In this document: positions 46,493 to 63,050 of the stretch, one piece after another
Layout of the letters: every line of letters starts with the position of its first letter
How positions within the stretch are numbered: the stretch's first letter is position 1
Source: Solea solea
Lineage: Eukaryota > Chordata > Actinopteri > Pleuronectiformes > Soleidae
Assembly: GCF_958295425.1 (NCBI RefSeq)
Contig: NC_081146.1
Coordinates: 7,565,649 to 7,629,648, forward strand
Direction: 5' to 3'
Length of the DNA: 64,000 nucleotides
The notes under the pieces: model-generated
Seen by the model: only the letters and a program-made list of their open reading frames with translations
Told to the model about the DNA's origin: nothing
Database searches by the model: none
Program-made: the position numbers and the translations under genes

Positions 46493-47965
46493 AGGGGACA
46501 TATTATACCCTATTTCCCCCATTAAAATAGTTCCCTGGTGTCCTAATGAACATGTCAGTGACATGCCTTGGTCAAAATACCATAAGGATGAAGCATCATA
46601 GCAGTTCAATAACCCTGCTAAGCCCGCCCCTTTCAGAACGCTCGGTTTTCGTGCTTGGTCCCTTTACATGCAAATGAGACACAGGCAAACACACACCCAA
46701 TCTTCCAGGGGGTTTCTGATTTGTCCTCGTTACAGCGCTTTACAGCTCTATTCGTCTCCCCCTCCCTCCACTAGTTCTCTGACAATATCAACATGGCAGC
46801 GTGCGCAGAAAACAGCCAGAGTGCCGTCACAGGAAGAGACGTTCTACATAAGGATCGAGCCGAACAGTGCCGAACTGTTAATCAGTTAAAAACACTTAGG
46901 AACAGCACCACTGATCGCCAGCGGCGCGCGGCGAGCTGCATAAGCTGGCGCTGTATGTTACTGTATCAGACCGGTGACTATGCTCCGGAGACCTCGTCAC
47001 CGCGGCACCGCTGATCGCCACCGCGGCACCGCTGATCGCCAGCGGCGAGCGGCGAGCTGCCTAAACGCATACAGCGGCCGTTTAGGCGGCTCGCCGCTGG
47101 CGATCAGCGGTGCCGCGGTGGCGATCAGCGGTGCCGCGGTGGCGATCAGCGGTGCCGCGGTGGCGAGGTCTCCGGAGCATAGTCACCGGTCTGCACCGGA
47201 GCTGGCGATCAGTCGCATACAGCGGCCGTTTAGGCGGCTCGCCGCTGGCGATCAGCGGTGGCGATCAGCTGATTTTCACAGAGAGTGCAGCACCTCTGCA
47301 CAGAGAGTGCAGCACCGCTGATCGCCAGTGGCGAGCGGCATAAACTGCCGCTCGCCGCTGTATATGTGATTGTATCAGACTGAGTCTGTGCTCCGGTCAT
47401 GGAGGACGTACTGAACAAATATTTTTAATTAGGACGTGTCAGAATGGTCAGTTATGAGCTCTATGTGACCTTTTCTTAACAACGTGTGTGTGTTTGTACG
47501 TCGGTGAAATACGTCCCCTGACCAAATACGGCGACCGCTGTCTATGCTGACTTTAGCTTCATACACATTAGCTTCATATATCAAATCCTCTGTGGAAGTT
47601 TGTGTAAAACACTGTGCTCCACTGTGCAGCCACGAACAGCACACTTATCCCTCTGCGTTGACATAATACCGCTCTTCCTCCCTCGCCTGCACTCTGGCAT
47701 TTTATAGGGAGGTGGAGCTAAGGTGGAGCTCTCCAAGTAAACTTACTGGTGGGGCGGTAACATTCGCGGTGAAATGCGCATGCTGACGTCATAAACGCAG
47801 GGAATTCAACATCGAGTGTTTTATCGCCTATACTTACACTAAGGGGAACCACGAAAACATGACGGAGTATTCTTTTTCCACACTTTGGTGACTGGTAGGG
47901 CCCCCAGAGTCCCAAATATAAGTATTAAAATGGTTAAAAAGTTGATTTTGCGTAATATAACCCCT
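46493..47965. mobile_element. Inner TTAA-flanked non-autonomous element
   Basis: The left end AGGGGACATATTATACCC and right end GTAATATAACCCCT are inverted repeats, with TTAA at 46489-46492 and 47966-47969. Length is 1473 bp. It has no transposase. The centre (about 46.9-47.35 kb) is an extremely GC-rich palindromic array, listed separately. Confidence 0.7.
46970..47190. repeat. GC-rich long palindrome with 21-bp tandem units
   Basis: The left arm runs from 46970 (accggtgactatgctccgg) to 47066 and the right arm from 47080 to 47190, separated by a 13-base loop. The right arm has three 21-bp units (GCGATCAGCGGTGCCGCGGTG) at 47100-47162; the left arm has two in reverse complement. A block of about 47 bases starting 'cgcatacagcggccgtttag' (from about 47066) recurs at 47214. 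It lies inside the inner TTAA element. Confidence 0.85.
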
Positions 47966-48176
47966 TTAAGAATGCCTACATTTTATTAGTTGAACCTTGT
48001 AGTTAAGTGACTAAAATCTGTTTTCCTTGTTTCCCTTCTGGGAGTGTCAGTGACAGCACATGTCTCCAGGGGGTTCCCATTGATGGCAGTGTGCTTTGCT
48101 AAATCATTGCTGAAAATGTGTCAGAACCTCATACAATCATACTTCAAAAAAAAAAAAACCTGAACTATCACTTTAA

Positions 48177-49784
48177 CATACCTTGACCCATCTGACCTGG
48201 AAATGACACTTCTCTGCTTTAATCTGACAGATTACTTTGTGACAAACAGGGTGATTCTAAAGACTCACCTCTGCTGTTTGGACCAGGAGGAACGTGTGAG
48301 GGCATGCCATGATCGTGTGTGTGCGTGCGTGTGTGTGAATAAAGGAAACAATGTGAGCAAGCTTTGTTCACATTAAACAGTCCTGATGGGAGCTGCTGGA
48401 TTTGGATACAAATATGTGCGTAAAAGCCACTAAAGCGCATATCGTGTTACTGTATATCAATCAGACTCTTATGCAGCCTTGTACGTCACCCTTGTCATTG
48501 TAAGCCTTAACTGATCAGTGTGTGTGCTAGTGCAGCCCGGTTTTGCTATGAGGGACCTTTCTTGTGATGCCCCCCCCCTCCTCCATGTCGCCCGGGTTAC
48601 CTCGCCCAAGTATCTCCATGGAGTGAAGCGGATGGGATCATCCATCAAGAGTCAATAGTTAACGTCGGCTTTGTCCGTTACCATCAATCATCAGCGCGTG
48701 CGTGCGTGTGCGCATACATGCAGTGTGTCTGTGTGTGTTCTTTATGGGTCTACCTCCGACCCCGCGGGCCCCTGACCCTGGCCTGTCTGATGACGCGCTG
48801 CGCCAAATGCCCCTGCGTCTCCATCTCCTCCTCCCTCTTCCGTCCGAACAGGAGGAGGTCTTAAAAAAAGCTGTGGAGAGACACCGCCGACCTGCGCCAA
48901 TCACACCCCTTATTTAATTCCCCTGCTCTCCGCTCACCTCCCTAGTGGGTTCACTGTGTTTTTTCCTCTGACGCAGGCCCCATTAAATGGATAGTCCATC
49001 GGTGGGGACCAGAAGCTGTATCCCATTACCACAGCTTTTATTTTTATGAAGCGCGGTGGCGCTCAGGGGGAGGAGGAGGAGGGGTGAACTTGGCCTCTCT
49101 CTCTCTCTATCTCTCTCTCTCTCTCACACACACACAGTCTGCCAGATGACTGGTTCTTCCTTCACACCACGCTGCCAAGACGACGTGTTCTGCCAACAGA
49201 CCAGCCTGACTACATCCTCTCTGTGTTGCACTGAACTCAAGCTTCATTGACTCAACAGCAAAAACACACATCATACACCTGAATATGTGATATCACATCA
49301 TCACATGAATCCTGCAGCGGCTTCTCTACAGCGCGCACATCACTTTGGCTGATTCCAGGTGCACGCTTGGATGAGAGGGGGCAGCGCTGTGCTGTGCCCA
49401 TGTCGCCTGCAGGGGCGTGGTCAGGTTGTGATGTGCCTGTATCTGTGAGGCCTCCTGGGCGTGTCGCGCAAGGGGGCGTATGTCCCCCCCACCCCAACAC
49501 GAGTCGGTCTCGGTGCCGTTTGTTGGGAGCGTAGGCGTTTATAACGTGCACTGGCTCATAGATGAGAAAGGAGCTCTGACAGTCAACCACTCATCCCGGG
49601 AGGTCAGCACATGTAAGTGGACAGGCAGAGTCCAACCATCCGGTGCGGCCCAATACTGGAACATTGGAAACTGAAGCGCTTTTGACGCACAGACTCGCAC
49701 TTGCAGCAGCGCAAGAAGCCAAGAGCCAGACTCACACCTGACAGTTTCACTCCATTCACTCGCTCACTTCACCTGCAGCCAAAC
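48177..49784 (+). promoter_or_regulatory. crabp2: Upstream region and putative promoter of crabp2
   Basis: No other gene is seen here. GC content rises at 48540-48960, where a CCAAT near 48897 is followed by the AT-rich 'tttatttaattcccc', and again at 49320-49700. A lone AGGTCA nuclear-receptor half-site lies at 49601-49606; I see no clean direct-repeat retinoic acid response element. A CT/CA run is at about 49097-49136. No TATA box is evident close to the ATG, so the transcription start is undetermined. Confidence 0.4.
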
Positions 49785-50329
49785 ATGGAGCGAAAGATTC
49801 CTGATTTCGCCGGAAGCTGGGAGATGAAGAGTTCTGAAAACTTTGAGGAACTTTTGAAAGCACTGAGTAAGTGATGGAAATGATTACTCCCTTTTGTTGC
49901 GCGAGGGTTTATTTTTAATGAAGCTTCTATTTGTGCACGATGACAGATCAGATGTGTCAGTCTGCTCAAGCCCTCTCAGCACACTGCGGGTCAAATTTTG
50001 CTTTGTGTCCGTGTGTGGCTCACTCTCTGTCCTGCACGGGTGAGGGGGCTCTTTGTCATTCTGCACAACCCAAAACTCACTGCTTGGCCCTTTGCCAGAC
50101 TCACCGCTGTTTCTCTCCTCGCCTGCTGACACAATAGAAACAAGCGGCGGCGCATCTGTCCGCTCACAGCCTCAGTGTGTGTGTGTGTGTGTGTGTTGAA
50201 GAAGACCGTTGTGACGCGATACAGTGCAGGACAGTCAAACACCTGCCGCTGAGATCCACACTGTGGGCTGCGTCCCATCATTCATACAATAGTCTGGCTT
50301 GGCGTCTTGAATCTCTCTCCCTCTCTACA

Positions 50330-50365
<36 letters not shown>

Positions 50366-53300
50366 GGGGAGGGAGAGAGAGAGAGAGAATAATCTGTCAC
50401 TATTAGTTAATTCCCAATTGGTAACTTGCCAGTGCACCTGGAAGACATATCATCACTACCGATATAAATAAATATCACAAAATACACTAAAATATTGGTA
50501 TATTTCATGATGTGATCCTGTATCAGTTATTTTAAGAGATTTTTGTTATATTTTAGCCTATTTGATTCCACTCTTAATATGCAAAGAAAAGTATATTGTT
50601 TATACATTAGAGAGTTTTTCTTAAAATTTACTATTTTGGGGGATATAGCAATTGCAAACCTTGCTTATAGTATTCCACCGTATCACAGTATCGTCACCTT
50701 TGTTCCAGAATATGCATTGCATCACCAAGTTTTTGGCGATATACAGCTCTTATTATACAGAGTCAAGTCAATTTTATTTATACAGCCCAACATCACAAAT
50801 ACAATTTTCCTCAAAGGGCTTTACAGTCTGTACAGCATGTGACACCCTCTATCCTTGGATCCTCACATCAAGTGAGGGAAAACTCCACAAAAACCTTTGA
50901 ACAGGGAAAAAAAATGGGAGAAACCTCAGGAAGGAAAGAAGAAAGAGTGGAAACCTAAAACACAGAAATGTAAAATGTAGAAAAATAGCGGGAATTGTAA
51001 CAGAAGCTTACAGAAGAGAGGCAGATGATTACAATAACCGCAACATCCACTGGCATTAATAATAATATCAATATTAGTATTAATGAATATGGCATGAACA
51101 CACGACTGTGGGTGGTTCATAGTTACAGAAATATAAATAAGTAACAATCCTATAAATCCATACACCCCTACATAACAGGGAAATGCTTCAGTAACAATAC
51201 GTGACGTGCTGTAAAAAGAGCCATGGGCTGCCACTGTCATGTGATCACATGTTTTGAAATGTCTGTTTATAGACAAATTAGTTTTTAAAAGTATCAGTAT
51301 CACTATCAGACCAAAAAGTGCTATTGAGCCATCCCTAGTAAAATGCAACAGTATTCCTAAAATAGACAGATTGACACAGAGCCAGAGCACAAATACCAAT
51401 TATCCATACAATTAAAATGAGCATTTAATCTTTCTGTAACTTAGAGACTATGTTCATCTCCATTTGTGTGAGTGTCAGAGAGAAAGAGAGATAGATCAAA
51501 AGTGTGTGTCCTTGCAGCAATGCATGTTAAACAGTAGTGTATTGTATTGGCACTCACTTTCACACTAGGCACACACACACACACACACGCGCGCACACAC
51601 GCACACTCATTCCTATGTCACTCAGCATTGGTATGACTGACAGAGGAGTGGCCCCCCTGGTTTCATTGGGGGCAGAGCACAGCTGGACACAGATTGTCAG
51701 CACTTGCCCTCCTCCTTCTTCCCTCCATGCTCTCTTCCTTTCCTCACTCCTGCTCTCCTCCCCTGTTCTCACCAGCTCCCTGTGTCCCAAATGCTTCCTC
51801 TGCCCTCTGCTCTTTGACCTGTGACACTGACTGTCTGTCTATCAGAGTGTGTGTCCTGGTGTGGGTAGGACTGTGTGAATCTAATCATTTCATGGTCTCA
51901 GGTTGGCAAACGTCTGCTCAGGCAATTGTTAACTTTTCACAAATGGCAGCGAGTTGAGAGGCTTCAGCCTCCTTTGGGGCTTCCAAATGGTCCATAGGCC
52001 TGCAGTGTCCAACTTCTGTGTCTGCAGACTGTGGTCAGTTACTGTCTGCAGACTGAAATAATTTACAATTTTATGGAAGGACTCCTCAAGCTGAGATACA
52101 GTACATAGTCAACAAAGGTAGCTTTTAAGGCATTTCTGTAGCACTGTGGTAAACTCCAGATCCATTTTTCTCACCTTATAAAGCTTGACTTAGGTTAATC
52201 AACAAATACCATCTGGAAACCCAACACAAGGCTGGAACTAATTCAAATTTCCATTATGAATTAGCGTTTTTTAATATTATTACTTATTGCTGAATCATTC
52301 AATCTAAAACATCACACAATGGTAGAAACAGGATGTTTCATATATTTACTTGATTTAAATGATCAGTGTCCCCGTGATGGACTGGTGATCTGTACAGGGT
52401 GTACCACGCCTTTCATCCTATGTCAGCTGGGAATGGCACCAGCGTCCCCCCCACGACCCTCATGTGGAGGATAAAGTGGCAGAAGATGAGTGAGTGAGTG
52501 AGTAAATGATCAGTGGGTAGAAACTATGTTCCACCCCTCACCTTCACTGCCACTGCATTCATTTGTGGATTAAACTGCTTTTACTTCTTTATAACACTAT
52601 TATAAAAGTGTTTGTCAGTGTGTGTCAGTACTTAGTACAAAATAACATTACTCATTATGCAGAATATTTGGATTGTCTTATTATAACATTTATAGGTGGT
52701 GGAAGGAATCATTTTACTTTCTTTACAACCAAGTAGTTCAATTTATAGAAATGCATCACATTTAAGATTTGTTTTCTGAATGTTTCTATTGCAATTGGGT
52801 AAAAGTAGGTGAATGTACAGTGCAGTATTGCCCCATTAAACGTAAAGGAAAAGTACTTTTTAATTTCACTTATCTGCAGACAAACAGTAACAAAGCAACA
52901 ATGCAACGTGTTTACTGCATGATGCTCTTACATTTTATGCAATTTTCAAAAGGAAAATCACACTAGACCGCGACTATGCACATACAGTGTTGAACTGTTT
53001 ATGTTCAGTACATACAGTGCATACACACACGCACACACACACAGTGAGCAGCCTGGACATGATGCAGGCTGAATGACTATGCATTTCTGACTGTGTATAT
53101 ATTTACCCTTGGTGACAGGTGGGAATGTATGAGAGGTGAGAAGTGCGAAACCCAACTCGACGGCAGATACGCACTGGACGACCGTACACACTTCCCCTCA
53201 CACTTGGGCAGAAATCTTCACACACTCCACACACAGACCACTGCCCCTCATCTGTCTGGCTCCCCCCTCCTCTCTCCTCCCCCTGTGCCTCCTTCCACAC

Positions 53301-56300
53301 TGGCACTGCTCCTTGCTCATTTATGTTCCCACGCTGTATCATCGCTTTCCTTCCTTCTCTGTATAGATATTTGACAATGCTGCTGACATATTTCCTCCCG
53401 AAATATTCATTCTCATTTTTATACACAGAATATAACATTTATTTTCTTGTAAAAAACAAATAAATAAAGGTCCATAGCAGGTGGCATTTGCTAACCATGG
53501 AAACTATAAAGAACATCTGTAAATTAAGAAATAAAATGTTTTGTCAATTTCTTTTTAAAAGACATGCAATTGCTTAAACACTAATGATATCAATAAAAGT
53601 GCGGGAAACATAATTACAGTTTAGGTGGCTCAATATCCTGTGAATATTCATGATAGTACACACACTCATACATACATAGACATTGTGAGTTTTGCGTGTG
53701 TGATTGCAAAGATGATTGAGAGACTAAAGAATGCACATGTGCTGGGCTTTGTCATATGACCTCATTCTTTTTTCGACCATCATTATTGGACAGAGCGGTT
53801 CAATGTTGACTGCTCCTTTAACCCTGAGAGTGCAGAACACACACACACTCACACACACGCTCACACAAAATTGCCTGTTGTTTTGCATAATTTGGTAACT
53901 GCAGGTTTAGTGCTGGCTCCTTTAGGCTCTATACACGTGTGTGAAACAAAAGAGATCTGTCCTCCTCGACGGAGTTCACTTCCTAGTGTGTCTTGTTTGC
54001 CTGGGAATCTTCCTGGCCACAAGACAAGCGTTTTACTTGTTTCCTTCTGGGTGAGCGTTGTCCTTCATATGAACCCCATATCTTTACTGACAGAGTCATA
54101 TTTATTTGTCCTCTAATTCTCTTATGTGTTTTAGATGTGAATGTGATGCTTCGAAAGATTGCCGTGAAGGCAGCCTCCAGGCCGCAGGTGGACATCACAC
54201 AGAATGGAGAGACTCTGTCGATAAAAACGTCCACCACGGTCCGCACCACCCACATCACATTCACTGTGGGGCAGGAGTTCAATGAGAACACGGTGGACGG
54301 ACGTCCCTGCACGGTACTTCATACAAACCTAACAACACAACCCAGTCCTAACCCAGTCCTAAATGTCTTCAGTTTGTCTTTCCCTGCATATGCACCCACA
54401 AAACACACCTAACTAAACACAGACACAGCAGTAATGGGCGTATGTGGAAGGAGCTGTCCAGATTACATCAGTCAACTGTGTAATTTGGCTTTTCATCATA
54501 TTTGGACTGATAGCATATCTTTACCCCTCCCTTGGTCTCTGAAGGCCTATCATGCTACACTTCGCTCCTTCACACTCTTTACGACCCCTTTCAGCTTCCC
54601 GTCTTCCCTCTGTTCCCCCTCCTTGCCCTTTACTGCCCTCTGTCCCTCCCTGTGTCTCCTCCTTGCTCTCCTCGTTTTCCCATAGATGGCCTCTGTTTGG
54701 CCGTCTCCAAAGCAAACACATGCGACCAGCCAGCACTTTGCTGTACTCACGATGAGTGCGTCACAAGTTATCACCTCTCAGTGATGGCTCCGCTCCACCA
54801 TACTTGCTTTATAGCCATTGGCCACTCCCTCAATATCTCCCCCTCCCTTATGAATACTGCAGCATTCATTTTAGCATCCATACATTTAACAATTGGGTTT
54901 ACATAAAGGTCTAATGTATTTTTCCTCTTTCACTTTCTCTGTCCTCAGAGTTTCCCACGGTGGGAAACAGACAGTAAGATCAGCTGTGAGCAGACTCTGC
55001 AGAAAGGAGACGGGCCTAAGACGTCCTGGACCCGAGAGCTCACCAATGATGGAAAGCTGATCTTGGTACGGCACATAAAAGACCCAGAGCCAGAGTTTAT
55101 ATCCAGAAACCAATATTTTGGATTTTACTTGAAATAATTTGAATCCTCCCCGAACAAAAACATTGACTATTACATTGTCTTTCATCCATAGCTCACATAC
55201 TAACAAAATAAATGTTCCCTGTAGCTATTTAACACCCTGATTTTTGCTGAGTAGCATACTTACATTAACCAAAATGTATCAACTTTTTAACATAGAAATA
55301 CACTTTTGTAACCACGCTGCATCCCAGCACTTCATTCAAGTGTAGTCATATGTTTAATATAAATGATATTAAAAAATATATAAATATCTTTAAGGTACAA
55401 AAAAATTGTAGACTTTATCCCATATGATGACATCAAATCTTGCTACTCATATTCAACGATCATCATTTAAAATGCTAGAAGTGTATTTTATTTTAATGCT
55501 ATACATTATTTAATTTTAATTTCCGGAAACTTTCTTTCTTCTGTTCACACTGGTATACAAATGTGTTTGCTTTAGATTTATAATCATGTAATTGTTCTAC
55601 AATATCTAATTATACTCCTGGCAGAGGATGAAAGAGCACATGCTGAAATTGAAAAAGAAAGCGTGAAAAGATCAAAGTCACAAATGTGACTGTGCAAACA
55701 TTATCTGATCAAAAATTAAAACAAAACACTTGATAATCAATAATAATAATAACGTATTAATGTCATAATTGATGAAAAGGTTGCAAATGGATTTTAAAAC
55801 GATTTCAATGTAAATTCTTTCTTGTTTGGAAACTTTTGTTCTGCTGCTGACAGCAACAAAAAACACTCATCTCAAAGGACAACATGTGTGCCCAGAACTG
55901 TATTAATCAGAAACCCCACACAGCCAACACTACAGGTTGATTAAGACAAACTTTATTTGACTGAAGTCAGTAAACAGTCTGATCAGAGATAACTCACATG
56001 TTCTACAGTCCTCTGCCAACAAACAAAAGAAACAGAACATGCAGGGTTTAACTACTAATCATTTTTATTTAATTGATGCAATTAATATTGGCGACCACGA
56101 CCGCCGAGAAAATAACACAACAACCAGCTGTTTGTCTCAAACTTCCCTCGTACAATCCACACAGGACTGAGGCTCCGCTGTCGTGTATGTTACTGTCAAT
56201 AAACTGGTTCAATGCTGGTTTAATGTTATACATTACTTCACTCTGACACTCACGGTCAATTTAGAGTGTCTACCTTTCAGAGAGTTCCTCCAATCACCCA

Positions 56301-57917
56301 GCCCAGTTTCCCTGGAAGTGACCTTTTGCCAAATTTGTCCAGTCACTTTCGACCTCACTGCAGTGAAAAAACCTTTTCTGTGCCGTCCCATAGAGAAAAG
56401 TTGAAGCTGAGCTTCAAGCGGTTTATGAAAGTCAGATGATGATCAGTCATCTGTGATAAACAGCTAATTCTGAACAAACTAGTGATGCACTCTAATCGCG
56501 TTCTAATGCCACTGTTCTACACAAATACATACTGTACATGTTGGAAACAAATTACAGACTCAGTTTGGGGACTCGATTCACTTGTGGGTTGCAACATTCA
56601 TGTTCCGAGTTTGCTTTCACACTGCACTTTAGTGAGACAAACCGAACCCTTTGAATAACATATTCCCCTCCTCGCCTGAGATGGCGCTGCATCACGAATA
56701 ACTGAAGGAGAAGACCAGACAAACTATGAACAAGAAAACTGGCTCATCTATTGGTTAATGCAGGGCAACCTCTGTTTCCAGCACATAAGAGCAAAACATG
56801 GAGCTGCATGAAATCCTATTGGTCTTGGATTGTATGTTTTGGTTATGTTTACCCACAATGCCATGCGTTGTAGTCCACTTCCTGCATTTGGTTCACTTGA
56901 AGAGAACTGAGAGCTACATTTTTAGGCGGACCGGAGTCCGCTTCTTTGATGCACATCAGAGTTTGGTTGCACATTCACACCTCCCGAAACATTCCGGACT
57001 TTACAAGCAAACAAACTCGGGTTCGATGAAGAAGGGCTGGAATGACTGCACGCTCAAGCTTTAAATGCCAGCTGTGTTTTTAGATGCCATCAGTAGAGTT
57101 TGGCACAATGAGATTATGTGATAAGGTTTGAGCTGCAAACATAGTCCATGGGCCATGGACCAACATTTTATTTATCGGTACCACTAAAGGTGGTAAAACT
57201 TTTTAAAAAGTTTTTTTAAATGTCCATGTCTGTAGATGATAGACATTCCTGAGTGGCAGCTGTGTCATAGTAACTAGGTCATGATGTGAAACAACCCTAA
57301 AGTAAATTGCATGTTAGATGCTGGTGCATATCCTGGTTTACACTTTTAAATGACTTATTGTGTTTCATATCATTTCAAAGAGAAGCTTCTCGACTCTCAT
57401 TGAAGCCATATTGTGTCAAGAAGACAATGAGGATTACTATTACAACAACACATCATCAGTAGGGTAAAACTCACGATGTCTCACGATGGTCTAATCTCAG
57501 TACAGGTTCCCTGCACACAGTCAATGACACAATATGTTTACCCCGTAACATCTAGATCACTCAGAGACAAAATGCACAGGACTCAAAGGATTCAGGGTAT
57601 TTGTCACATTCCCATAACATTACATTGTGACACATTGTTGTGAGGTATAAATTAGAAGTAATCCAACTACAGTAATCCAACTCAAGTACTTTTTATAACT
57701 CTATGTGAGTGGGTTGTAAAAATATTAAATGAATGCATCTGGCCCATGGACTAACATTACACGTAGCTCAGTTGGGATGGTTATAGTGCATCAACGACAA
57801 TGGCTTGTGTTGTTGTTTTGATTGAAACAGGGGTTTAACATCCACATTCTCTTCCTTTCTTTTCAGACCATGAGAGCTGATGATGTGATTTGCACAAGAG
57901 TCTATGAACGACACTGA
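49785..57917 (+). CDS. crabp2: Cellular retinoic acid-binding protein 2, four exons
   Basis: A small cytosolic beta-barrel carrier of retinoic acid that also delivers it to nuclear receptors. Exons: 49785-49866 (82 nt), 54135-54313 (179), 54949-55065 (117) and 57867-57917 (51, TGA), giving 142 residues. The intron positions are the classic ones of the fatty-acid-binding-protein family and all have GT-AG borders. Signature segments: [54 protein letters not shown] and [10 protein letters not shown]. The retinoate-binding Arg of TSWTREL and the R-x-Y of TRVYE are present. The Lys (LLK) and Arg-Lys (LRK) of the ligand-controlled nuclear localisation signal are also kept. The residue at the exon 1/2 junction is Asn where human has Gly. 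CRABP1 is the alternative, but the N-terminus, VNVMLRK and [10 protein letters not shown] favour CRABP2. Which teleost duplicate (a or b) is not determined. Confidence 0.93.
50332..50362. repeat. (CA)n microsatellite in crabp2 intron 1
   Basis: CA run of about 31 bases followed closely by a GA run. Confidence 0.9.
50757..50950 (+). repeat. Common teleost dispersed repeat
   Basis: Contains 'agtcaattttatttatacag', 'aaagggctttacagtctgta', 'cctcacatcaagtgaggg' and 'gagaaacctcaggaagg', a pattern widespread in fish genomes. It may extend to about 51.3 kb. It is in crabp2 intron 1 and its class is not assigned. Confidence 0.6.
52371..52500 (+). mobile_element. SINE tail fragment in crabp2 intron 1
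   Basis: Matches the last about 120 bases of the 157-540 SINE: 'gtgatggactggtgatctgt', 'cagggtgtaccacgcc', 'cctcatgtggaggataaag', then GAGT repeats. Confidence 0.75.
56600..57070. mobile_element. Possible DNA-transposon relic in crabp2 intron 3
   Basis: The ends 'gagtttgctttcacactgc' and 'agtttggttgcacattcac' / 'caaacaaactcgggttcg' resemble fish repeats derived from hAT-type elements. I could not define terminal repeats or a target duplication. Confidence 0.3.
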
Positions 57918-58250
57918 ACTAGAGCACTTCTCACTTTTCGTCCTTCCTGACCCCCCAAGACCCTCACCTGCATCACCACTTGTGTCACAGCTCCCTTCTA
58001 TATCAAGGCAGCACTGGAAGATAGTAGTGTTTAGTTTCATTCCTGTATCTCTGTTAGCTTCACAAGACAGATGACAATGGGTGGTAATTGTATCTCGTAT
58101 GTCACGCATCTACATAATAGTCTTGGCCTCTCGTTTATCTGTCTTTCGAGCTCCATCAAACATGACCAGCTTGTTTTTAGACATGAAAATGTTGCATGCT
58201 GTGTTGTGTGCCTGATTTGCTAAATGACAGCTCATGTATTTGGTATATGG

Positions 58251-58254
58251 TGTG

Positions 58255-58293
<39 letters not shown>
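58251..58293. repeat. (TG)n microsatellite in crabp2 3' UTR
   Basis: TG run with a single CG interruption, between the crabp2 stop codon and its poly(A) signal, so likely transcribed. Confidence 0.85.
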
Positions 58294-58294
<1 letters not shown>

Positions 58295-58520
58295 GAGATG
58301 CAAGACTATTTGTAGATGTAAACCAATCTATGAGCTCTTCCAGTTCCAGGTCAGTTTTGATGTGTCTCTCTCCGTCCCTCAACTTTAATCCTTCCTCATG
58401 TTGCCATTTTATATTTATTATCACTACACCAGCGTCTGAAACAGTATCGCTAAGGTTTTTTACTTTTGTCTCTTTTATATGAAATGTGATCACAGCAAAC
58501 ATCACTTTCTATGGGAAAAC

Positions 58521-58526
58521 AATAAA
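58521..58526 (+). terminator. crabp2: Poly(A) signal of crabp2
   Basis: AATAAA about 600 bases past the stop codon, giving a 3' UTR of roughly 0.6 kb. Confidence 0.6.
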
Positions 58527-58545
58527 GCACGACATCAACTTGGCT

Positions 58546-62840
<4,295 letters not shown>

Positions 62841-63050
62841 TCATTGTCTACCACTTTATCCTCCACATGAGGGTCGTGGGTAGCTGGAGCCAACCCCAGC
62901 TGACATAGGGTGAAAGGCAGGTTACACCGTGGACAGGTCACCAGTCCACTTCAGGGCCAACACACAGAGGCGAAGAACCATTCACACCTATGGTCAATTT
63001 AGAGAATCCAATTAACCTCTGCATGTTTTTGGCCTATGGAGGGAAATACA
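62841..63050 (-). mobile_element. SINE copy, minus orientation, 5'-truncated
   Basis: The reverse complement matches the tail and middle of the 157-540 SINE: 'actttatcctccacatgagg', 'caggtcaccagtccact' and 'tggtcaatttagagaatcc', then 'ctctgcatgtttttggcc'. The tRNA head is missing. Confidence 0.75.

Larger units (their letters stand above)
45095..48172. mobile_element. Outer TTAA-flanked non-autonomous DNA transposon (Kolobok-like) with nested insertions
   Basis: The left end AGGGATAGTTCAG... and right end ...CTGAACTATCACT are inverted repeats, each bordered by TTAA (45091-45094 and 48173-48176). Terminal similarity continues inward for roughly 100 bases (e.g. aaggttctgacaca / tgtgtcagaacctc). 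TTAA targets with an AGGG start fit Kolobok elements; piggyBac also uses TTAA but has different termini. Total length is 3078 bp, of which about 1.0 kb is its own sequence after removing the two internal insertions. Confidence 0.7.

Noticed and set aside
46974..47343. Open frames with PRWRSAV-type repeats that look like a repeat protein
   Set aside because: They are produced by the 21-bp palindromic units inside a non-coding transposon; no gene context.
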